Origin: Cyanophora paradoxa
Lineage: Eukaryota; Glaucocystophyceae; Cyanophorales; Cyanophoraceae
DNA: 64,000 nucleotides
Direction of reading: 5' to 3'
Assembly (NCBI GenBank): GCA_004431415.1
Contig: QPMI01000580.1
Coordinates: 1 to 64,000, forward strand
Shown here: one piece after another, positions 57,614 to 64,000 of the stretch
How the letters are laid out: each line of letters starts with the position of its first letter
Numbering within the stretch: position 1 is the first letter of the stretch
The notes under the pieces: generated by a model
Told to the model about the DNA's origin: nothing
Seen by the model: only the letters and a program-made list of their open reading frames with translations
The model's database searches: none
Program-made: the position numbers and the translations under genes

Positions 57614-58846
57614 TTAACGGGGGAAGACGACCTGCGAGCCGGGTCAGGGTCACGGGCGCGGGGGAGGCGGGGGCAGAGGAGGGCACCTGGTCGAGCCGCC
57701 GGTCGTGCTTGTCCATGGGTACGCGGTCCACCTCCTGGACGCCGAGCGCCAGGCCCACTGCGGCCCGGGCTCGGGCCCGGGAGGGGGGGCGGGCGGAGGG
57801 CGAGCGCGGGGCGGCGCACTGGTGAAGGGCCGGGGCTTCCCGAGCTTCGCGGCGGCCGCCTCGCAGCGCTCGAGGTACCGGTCGTAAAAGCTGCGTGCGG
57901 GCCGGCGTCGGCGGGGGCCGGGAGGGTGGGGAGCGGGGGGCGCGGGGTCGGCGGACCCCTTGCCGCGGCCGATGCGGCCCCCGCGGCGGTCGAAGCCGAG
58001 GCCGGGTACCAGGATGAGGTCCAGGCCCTCCTCGAAGGCTGCGGCAGGGAGCGGTGGGCGGCGCTGCACAGGGAGGGGCCGGGAGGGGCGCGCACCGTTC
58101 ACGCGGGGCGAGCCGTCCTCGCGCGTCTCCGCCGGCTCGCTCAGCGCGTACTCGTGCTCGTCCCCGGAGGCGACCTGCGCGGCGGCGGGCGGTGTCGGCG
58201 CGTGAGAGGCGCGGCGGGGGCGGCGGGGGCGGGGGCGCCTCGGAGAGCGAGTCGATGCGGAGGAGCTCCATGGAGCAGTCCGCCATGTTCGTCCGCGGCA
58301 CGTACGCGTACTTCCCCGAGCCTGCCGCCCCGCTCAGCGCGCGGCCCGAGGCGGGGCGGGCCCGGGCGGGGCGCACCGGGGCGGAGGAGGTCCTGCAGCA
58401 CCACGTACGTCGAGAGCTCCGAGGGGAGCGGCACGTACACGCCCACGTGCTTCGCGCGGCGGTACGCGTCCGAGCGAAGCACAGCTTCACACACCGCGCG
58501 CGCTGCCGGGCGCGGCGTCAGGAGAGGCGCGGCCTGCGTGACGGGGCGGGCATTGCGAACAGTCGGCCTCGAGCTCTTGGGGAGTCATCGCTTTCAGGGA
58601 GGCGCGGAAGCGCTTCCTGAGCTCCTTTTTCATTTCAACGACGTCCGGGAGCACCGCCGCCTGGCGCTCGAGGAGGAAGGCCCGCTGCTCGGCGACCACG
58701 AGCTCCGGCTCCGCCGTGCGGGTCGCCGGCTCCGCGGTGACGGGCGCATCTGCGTTGCAGAGCTATAGAAAGGATGTGGGAGCTTGACGGAGGCCGGTGC
58801 TCGCACCGTCCGGGAGCTCAGCTATCGTACGCGCAGGGCGGCCCAT
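57614..58846 (-). CDS. MTHFS: 5-formyltetrahydrofolate cyclo-ligase
   Basis: The enzyme converts 5-formyl-THF to 5,10-methenyl-THF using ATP. Exon 1 (ATG 58846, MGRPARTIAELPD) joins across a GTGCGA...AACGCAG intron to DAPVTAEPATRT, then MKKELRKRFRASLKAM (ATP/substrate-binding basic helix). Later exons give YRRAKHVGVYVPLPSELST, YAYVPRTNMADCSMELLRID, LDLILVPGLGFDRRGGRIG and RGKGFYDRYLERC, then a stretch ending VDRVPMDKHDRRLDQ, and a last micro-exon VVFPR with TAA 57614-57616. The GxGFDRxGxRxGxGxGYYDR-type signature is present with FYDR. An alternative upstream start could add a transit peptide. Confident identification. Confidence 0.93.
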
Positions 58847-59209
58847 AATGCGACCCTGGCTGGTGGTGCTACCGAGGAACCGCTTCTGGACGAAGGAAGA
58901 GCTTAGATGCGCAGTTTTCTTCGCTGCGGGCCTCGCGGGCGCTGTCCCCACTGCGGGAGAGCGCGAGCGTGAGGTTTGGGTTGAGCTCGGGGCACGTCGT
59001 GGGCGAGGGCGCACCACTTGGTACCACGCTCAGGGTGTTGGGGCGCAGCCGGAACGCAGGGACGGGCGCCAGGAACCCGTGCATGGCCGGAGAAGCAATA
59101 ACGCGGGGAGCTGTACCCCCCAACAAAACTCCGACTCCGAGGCTCTGTCAACTCTACCCAGAGTTCCTGCGTCGCGTACCTCGTTCTCTTCTTCTCTCCA
59201 CCGCAACCA
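58847..59209. other. Divergent promoter region
   Basis: Between the folate enzyme gene (-) and the 44-residue protein gene (+). A minus-strand frame here (MHGFLAPVPAFRLRP) could be a transit-peptide exon for the folate enzyme, but its splice join was not confirmed. Confidence 0.4.
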
Positions 59210-59435
59210 TGGGCAAGGATTTTTCCGCCAAGAAGTCCAAGGGCAAGAACGCCGTCCAGGACGAGGAGAACCAGCAGGTGAGGTCGACGTCATGCGAATT
59301 TTAAGCCGGTACTGCGACGGCCGGGCGGCTTCTGACAACGACCCTTCACCTTCGAATCCGCATGCGCAGATCACCGAGCAGGACCTGGCGGACGTCGCCC
59401 TCGTCGCCGCCTTCGACGGGTCTGAGACCCACTAG
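59210..59435 (+). CDS. Predicted 44-residue protein, two exons
   Basis: The start ACCGCAACCATGG is a strong Kozak context. Exon 1 encodes MGKDFSAKKSKGKNAVQDEE followed by NQQ, ends at donor GTGAGG, and exon 2 after GCATGCGCAG reads ITEQDLADVALVAAFDGSET then His and TAG 59433-59435. The product is a Lys-rich start followed by an acidic amphipathic helix. No family is recognised. The intron (about 91 nt) is AT-richer than others here. Polypyrimidine CTCGTTCTCTTCTTCTCTCC lies just upstream of the ATG. It may be a genuine microprotein or the remnant of a longer gene cut by the repeats that follow. Confidence 0.5.
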
Positions 59436-59453
59436 TAAAAGGGGGGTCGCCGG

Positions 59454-59654
59454 AGCCTGTTTCAGCCTGATTAATATCAGGCTAGCCTGATTCGAAAACA
59501 GGCTGGAATCAGGCTGAGCCGCCAGCCTGAATCCAGCCTGATTGCCAAACAGGCTAGCCTGATTTCTTTACAGGCTGGACTCCAGCCTGCACCCAAGCCT
59601 AATTCGAATAGTTATCAGGCTGGAGTCGGCTGGTCAGGCTGAATCAGGCTGAGC
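59454..59654. repeat. Dispersed CAGGCTG/CAGCCTG inverted-repeat cluster
   Basis: About 200 bp in which the 7-mer CAGGCTG or its complement CAGCCTG (often extended to ATCAGGCT/AGCCTGAT) recurs in both orientations many times with irregular AT-containing spacers. The array can fold into many alternative hairpins. A smaller related cluster lies at 60315-60361 (AGCCTGA repeats), so the pair brackets the 143-bp tandem repeat between them. Confidence 0.9.
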
Positions 59655-59674
59655 ACGGCGCGGCCGCTCCCCTC

Positions 59675-60060
59675 GATCCTCGATGAAGGTACGCGCTCCT
59701 CCCGGCCGGCCGCTCGCCGGCGCCCGATCCCGGCCGAGGCCCGCTCGCCCTTGCTGACTCGCGGTTCCAGATCTTTGCCTGCTTCGAGGCGTGCAGCCCC
59801 GCGCGACTTCGCCTCGCGATCCTCGATGAAGGTACGCGCTCCTCCCGGCCGGCCGCTCGCCGGCGCCCGATCCCGGCCGAGGCCCGCTCGCCCTTGCTGA
59901 CTCGCGGTTCCAGATCTTTGCCTGCTTCGAGGCGTGCAGCCCCGCGCGACTTCGCCTCGCGATCCTCGATGAAGGTACGCGCTCCTCCCGGCCGGCTGCT
60001 CGCCGGCGCCCGATCCCGGCCGAGGCCCGCTCGCCCTTGCTGACTCGCGGCCCCAGATCT
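59675..60060. repeat. 143-bp tandem repeat, about 2.7 copies, with intron-like anatomy
   Basis: Units begin at 59675, 59818 and 59961 (each GATCCTCGATGAAGGTACGC), an exact 143-bp period with few differences. Each unit contains a GTACGC donor-like site right after GATGAAG, and a TGCTGACTCGCGG...CCAG acceptor-like site with a CTGAC branch motif 82 nt later (first copy 59689-59770), leaving a 61-nt exon-like part. This matches a duplicated exon plus intron. 61 is not a multiple of three, so splicing all copies would shift the frame. Confidence 0.85.
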
Positions 60061-60920
60061 CGCATGCGGGCGACTGGCAGCACAAGCTGCGACGTTCGAT
60101 GTGGATGCGCATTGGCGACCGCCGCCCTCCAGCGCTCCCTTGCTCCCCCGGCGCTACGGGCAGCGCGACGAGGCTAATTGTAATGTCTGGTTTAGTTTCA
60201 GTTATTGAATGTTTAGTGCGTTTAGATGTAGAACAGCGCTTTTCGTATGTGCAATTCGAGTTCGGATGCTTCTACGTGTGCTGGCGCGGTGCTGGGGGCG
60301 GGGCGGGGGGTAGCAAGCCTGAAATAAGCCTGATTCAAGCCTGATGTTCAAGCCTGTTTGAAAAAAAAATGAGAGAGGACCTGATTCTGTGGCCCACCCC
60401 TCTTCACCACCCTCACCTCTCCGAACCCACCCCAACCCACCCAATCCAGCGTCTTCCCAGCCATCACTCTCGCCAACCCTTCCGCTACGTCTACCGTCCT
60501 TCTCTCCCTCTGGTCTACCTCCCCTTCCATCCAGCAACCACTAGGTAGTATCTAACGTCTACTCCAATCGATCTTGCAAAAGATATAGCAGTGATTTGAG
60601 ACGGGCCCCCAACGCGACGGTCTGCAGAGATAGCTTAATCAGCAGCTAGGCGTTAATACTGTGTTCTTCCTATCTAAATAGCGGAGAGGTTTCCAGGTTC
60701 TAGCTAGACGATAAAACTATATAATCGAAGCTGATTGCATATGCGAGTTTAGGTTCTAGTTAGTCAATAATACTGTGTGGATGATAGCGCCGGTCTTTGA
60801 ATCACCAAAGGGTCACCGCAATTGAGGTTTCTCTTATTTTGTCTTAAAGAGATCCCTTTCCAATATTGCTATGTGAAGTTGCGTTTGGAACAAGCAAAAA
60901 AATTGTGATATATACTTCCA
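60061..60920. other. Transition region: second CAGCCTG cluster, purine-poor tract, AT-rich leader of the virus-like gene
   Basis: After the tandem repeat come AT-rich patches (60175-60290), AGCCTGA repeats (60315-60361), a G-poor C/T/A-rich tract at about 60380-60545, and an AT-rich stretch with related segments (TAATACTGTGT near 60653 and 60769; ACTATATAATCG near 60715). No gene is recognised. The host-to-element boundary probably lies somewhere in 60360-60560; no target-site duplication could be assigned because the other end is outside the window. Confidence 0.5.
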
Positions 60921-63900
60921 ATGGACGTTACCCAAAATAATGCAGCGACTCGGCGCTTCCGGTTGGCCAGAATCAAAGACCAGATCGAAGCGCTCGCGAT
61001 TTCATTGTATAATCGACGCGTCATACATGGAGCTTTCAAAAATAAATTGATTAGAATTTCAGCACAAGGGTCGAGAACACGGTTTGCAACTTTGGAAAAG
61101 TACGCTTCACTTTTGAACGAACTTGCAAGACTTCCTAGGCCAGCGCGTCCTGTGTCAGGTCGTCGACTAGAGCTGGCGATCGCAGAGGTGCAGGCAGAGA
61201 TCGTCCGTGGCTTTGCCGAGCTGCCTGAGGATGACGGTGGAAATGATGTTCAAATCAATGACGGAAATACTACAACAGCGCTTGACGGGCGATATGCGGA
61301 GTGGAAATACCAATTGCCTCGCGGTTCTGGCCGCGTAACATCAATGCAAGCTCGCTTCGAGAATTCTGAGCAGTTCAAACAGAATGCTATATCATTCGTA
61401 AGCGCCCAGGTAAATCTTGCAGAGGCGGTAAGAATGGGCATTGCACTACAAATCTCTGGATTGGGTGTCTACAGAAAGCCAGAGACAGATTCTACGATCG
61501 CTATCGTTATTGAACATCGTCGTTTCGATCGCATCGAGCCAGGGACAAGCATTGAGGCGGCCTTGCGTTCACAGCTCGAAGAATTAGACATGATCTCGGC
61601 AGAGAAAAGCAGGGATTCCTCAGTATTTGACACGTGGGTGTATCTGGTCTTTAAAACTGTGCGCTATTTCCGCAGGATTGGTGGCCGTGGCCGAGGCTTT
61701 GTACTGCCAAAGTGGCTCTCAGACAAGCACGCGCTTATCAATATAAATGCACCGAACAACGAGTGCTTTAAATACGCAGTCCTTGCTGCTCGCAATCCAT
61801 TGGGCGAAGGTGTTGATTCTCGGCATGCAGGGAACTACCGCCAGCACGAGACATCGCTGGACTGCTCAATGCTTACATATCCGACCCCGCTTGACTCGAG
61901 GATGTTCACCAAATTCGAGCAAGCAAATAACGTCAAGCTCTGCGTTTATACAACTGCTCTAGATAAGCAGGATATCATACCAATCCATATCAGTGCTGCG
62001 AGAGACGCAATCCCAATACTGTATGTGCCGGCTGGGGATGGAAACGATGTCGGGCATTACCTCTGGATTAAGAGCGTCTCACGACTGTTCCGAAAGAACG
62101 AATCAAATGCAAAGCACTATTGCTTAGCCTGCCAGGTCGGTTTTAGCTCAGATCAAGCATTTGAAAATCATCTGAAATATGACCGTTGCCTTGATCGGGA
62201 TGAACACGCAAGAGATGTTCTGCCGGAGAAAGGAGCACATATCCAGAAGTTTATTAACTTTGAGTACTCAATCCGGCAACGTCTGGTCGGATATGCTGAT
62301 TCAGAGACGATTACAATGCCAATTCCCTGCATTAGTGGAAAGACCGAAAAGAAAGGTGTGCATGTGATTGCTTCAGTCGGCTGTCTGGTTGTATCTTCAA
62401 AAGGTGAACAGTTTTGTTTCAAATACATGGGTTCGGAGAGCGAGGACTGCACTGAGAAGTTCGTGCAATGGTTGGACGAAATGGAACCACAATTCCGAGA
62501 GCTTTTGCGAGAGACTGCACCAATCCAGATTACTCAGGAAGAGGAGCAGCGTTTTCAAACGACGACCGAGTGCTACATGTGCAAGAACACGTTCAAGGAT
62601 GCGAAAGACAAGCACCGTGATCACTGCCACGAATCTGGCCGATATTTCGGGGCTGCCTGCAGAGCTTGCAATCGACGCCGCGCGAAATCAGCTGCTGTTC
62701 CATTATTCTGGCACAACGGTCGAGGATTTGACTTCCACCTGCTCGTACGTGCTCTAGCATCTGGCTATAACCGTCGTTTAGCAGCTTGGAAGGAGTTTCA
62801 AGCGCATGTCGAAAGCGAGTTTGAAAGCAAGTACGGTGGGCGTGAGATGACCCCAGAGCAGAAAAAGAAGGCGAAGAAGGGGCTCGAACGCCGGCTCCGC
62901 CCGCAGAGTCTCCTTTCGATAAAATTCGATCAGGTCTTCCAGAATAGCGAGCGAATTTCGCAGTTCAAGTATGGAATTTACGTTCTACGGGACTCGGCTC
63001 AGCACTTGAATGCGAGCTTGGACGACCTTGCAAAGGCTCTGCCCGCGGAGAAGAAGAAGATCACGCGCTCGCTGTATCTGGACGAGACTCGGTTCAAGCT
63101 GATGACTAGCAAAGGGATTTACCCTTATGACTACATGACGAGCTGGGCTCGCTTTCAGGAGTCTAAACTGCCTGCACGTCGTTATTTCAAAAATCAGCTT
63201 AAACAGAAGAAATGCACGAAAGATGAGTACGCACATGCGAAGGCTGTTTGGCGAGAGCTCGGCTGCAGAACGCTATCAGGCTATACAATGGAGTATATGA
63301 TGACAGATATCGCGTTACTAGCTGACGTGTTTGAAAACTATCGTGATACGTGTATTGAAACGTATGGCCTAGATCCTAGCTATTTTATGTCATCGCCGGG
63401 ATTTGCTTGGCAGGCAGCACTTAAGCACACTGGAGTGAAGCTCGAGCTCTTTCACGAGGGGCAGCAGGATATGCACAGATTTATAGAATCCGGGATCAGG
63501 GGCGGAATCTCAATGATCTCAAAACGCTACGCACGAGCTGAGAACAAATATTTGAGCATAAAGTTCAACAAGTACACCCACGCTGTTGAGCCTACAGTCT
63601 CACAGTCTACATGCATTTCTAACTACTACCGAACACACAAGGAATCGTGGCTCATGTACCTCGATGCAAACAACTTGTACGGCGTCGCAATGAAGCGCAA
63701 GCTACCCACAGGAGATTTCCGCTGGGATAAACTAGATCAAGACGTTGATGTAATGCAGTACGTTGCAAGCCTTGACGCGGATGGAGCTCGTGGCTATGCT
63801 CTCGAAGTCGATATGTACATGCCTGAGCATCTCCATGACGAGTTCTCAGACTATCCGCTGGCCCCTGAACGGATGTGTGTGTCCAAGGAACACCTATCAA

Positions 63901-64000
63901 AGCGACAACAGGATATGATTAACGACGAGAAGCTTACCTCAGTTGAACGAACTCCAAAGCTCGTTCCAAATCTGCTTCCAAAAAAGAATTATGTTGTTGA
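60921..64000 (+). CDS. Protein-primed family B DNA polymerase of Polinton/adintovirus/polinton-like virus type, 3' end outside window
   Basis: A single intron-free frame of 1,026 codons runs off the right edge; an in-frame TGA at 60906-60908 precedes the ATG. After an uncharacterised N-terminal region (about 1-280) come the domain typical of Polinton-like polymerases (FKYAVLAARNP, then FEQANNVKL) and a C2H2-like CLACQVGFSSDQAFENHLKY. Exo I is GYADSETI (D460, E462), an endonuclease-VII-like insert follows (C551, C554, H565RDHCH570, C580, C583), Exo II is HNGRGFD (N599, D604), and Exo III is YMMTD (Y792, D796). The polymerase A motif is DANNLYGVAMKRKLP (D915). Palm motifs B and C are beyond the window. 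Codon use is AT-leaning and unlike the neighbouring genes. The gene is intact as far as visible. In such elements this enzyme replicates the linear genome from a terminal protein. Confidence 0.93.
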   Translation, partial: MDVTQNNAATRRFRLARIKDQIEALAISLYNRRVIHGAFKNKLIRISAQGSRTRFATLEKYASLLNELARLPRPARPVSGRRLELAIAEVQAEIVRGFAELPEDDGGNDVQINDGNTTTALDGRYAEWKYQLPRGSGRVTSMQARFENSEQFKQNAISFVSAQVNLAEAVRMGIALQISGLGVYRKPETDSTIAIVIEHRRFDRIEPGTSIEAALRSQLEELDMISAEKSRDSSVFDTWVYLVFKTVRYFRRIGGRGRGFVLPKWLSDKHALININAPNNECFKYAVLAARNPLGEGVDSRHAGNYRQHETSLDCSMLTYPTPLDSRMFTKFEQANNVKLCVYTTALDKQDIIPIHISAARDAIPILYVPAGDGNDVGHYLWIKSVSRLFRKNESNAKHYCLACQVGFSSDQAFENHLKYDRCLDRDEHARDVLPEKGAHIQKFINFEYSIRQRLVGYADSETITMPIPCISGKTEKKGVHVIASVGCLVVSSKGEQFCFKYMGSESEDCTEKFVQWLDEMEPQFRELLRETAPIQITQEEEQRFQTTTECYMCKNTFKDAKDKHRDHCHESGRYFGAACRACNRRRAKSAAVPLFWHNGRGFDFHLLVRALASGYNRRLAAWKEFQAHVESEFESKYGGREMTPEQKKKAKKGLERRLRPQSLLSIKFDQVFQNSERISQFKYGIYVLRDSAQHLNASLDDLAKALPAEKKKITRSLYLDETRFKLMTSKGIYPYDYMTSWARFQESKLPARRYFKNQLKQKKCTKDEYAHAKAVWRELGCRTLSGYTMEYMMTDIALLADVFENYRDTCIETYGLDPSYFMSSPGFAWQAALKHTGVKLELFHEGQQDMHRFIESGIRGGISMISKRYARAENKYLSIKFNKYTHAVEPTVSQSTCISNYYRTHKESWLMYLDANNLYGVAMKRKLPTGDFRWDKLDQDVDVMQYVASLDADGARGYALEVDMYMPEHLHDEFSDYPLAPERMCVSKEHLSKRQQDMINDEKLTSVERTPKLVPNLLPKKNYVV

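Noticed and set aside
59615-60112. Minus-strand frames of about 150-165 codons over the 143-bp repeat
   Set aside because: The period is not divisible by three, so the same peptide appears in shifting frames; this is repeat-driven openness, not coding evidence.
60202-60537. Minus-strand 111-codon Gly/Glu-rich frame
   Set aside because: It is the complement of a pyrimidine-rich tract at the element junction; biased composition explains the open frame.
60921-64000. Host replicative or mitochondrial-plasmid DNA polymerase
   Set aside because: The N-terminal zinc region, endonuclease-VII insert and DANNLYG motif together are typical of Polinton/adintovirus-type polymerases, and the segment differs in composition from host genes. 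The mitochondrial linear-plasmid origin is less likely but not fully excluded.

Overview
The window is nuclear DNA of a very GC-rich, gene-dense unicellular eukaryote, most likely a microalga, with the start of a virus-like element at its right end. Genes are cut by many short C-rich introns of about 55-130 nt. Donors read G[T/C]GCGC or GTCCGC, a CTGAC/CTGAG/CTCAC branch-like motif lies shortly upstream of the CAG acceptor, and neighbouring genes sit 20-400 bp apart. Algal hints are a plastid-type SDR39U1-like protein with a transit-peptide-like N terminus and a DnaJ-type zinc-finger microprotein. The lineage (haptophyte, stramenopile or green picoalga) cannot be fixed from this sequence. Most long open frames in this GC-rich DNA are meaningless. 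Gene calls here rest on exons that join in frame into recognisable families.

Layout: 1-2295 (-) soluble adenylyl cyclase, incomplete; 3205-5825 (+) WD40-RING E3; 6389-7664 (+) cytochrome b561; 7764-8855 (-) cystinosin; 9317-10994 (+) SDR39U1-like; 11392-12913 (-) PRiA4_ORF3-domain protein; 13370-15101 (-) TraB-like; 15605-19234 (+) armadillo-like, N-myristoylated; 20207-23736 (-) BRAP2-like E3; 24278-25959 (+) splicing factor YJU2; 26498-28730 (+) unrecognised; 29022-29482 (-) DnaJ-type zinc finger; 30016-32050 (+) GATA-like finger protein; 32157-32650 heptamer satellite; 32837-34509 (+) OTUD3-like; 34789-37976 (+) NEK-like kinase; 38287-47920 (-) ASCC3/Slh1 helicase; 48113-49719 (-) PhzF-like; 49927-50875 (+) unrecognised; 51248-53134 (-) F-box protein; 53686-55935 (+) AMSH-like JAMM deubiquitinase; 55958-57242 (-) CCCH-finger protein; 57614-58846 (-) 5-formyl-THF cyclo-ligase; 59210-59435 (+) 44-residue protein.

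From 59454 the character changes. First come dispersed CAGGCTG/CAGCCTG repeats, then a 143-bp tandem repeat that looks like a duplicated exon-intron unit, then a purine-poor tract. An AT-richer segment follows, carrying an intron-free gene from 60921 to beyond the window end. It encodes the N-terminal two-thirds or so of a large protein-primed family B DNA polymerase with an embedded endonuclease-VII-like motif. This is the hallmark of Polinton/Maverick, adintovirus and polinton-like virus elements, and it is the most notable feature here.

The host genes are mostly unrelated housekeeping genes and no operon-like logic is visible. There is a local excess of ubiquitin-system genes (BRAP2, WD40-RING, F-box, OTUD3, AMSH and ubiquitin-linked ASCC3). 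The most general host finding is the recurrent use of GC-AG introns, supported in at least five cases by conserved family motifs that read straight across the junction.
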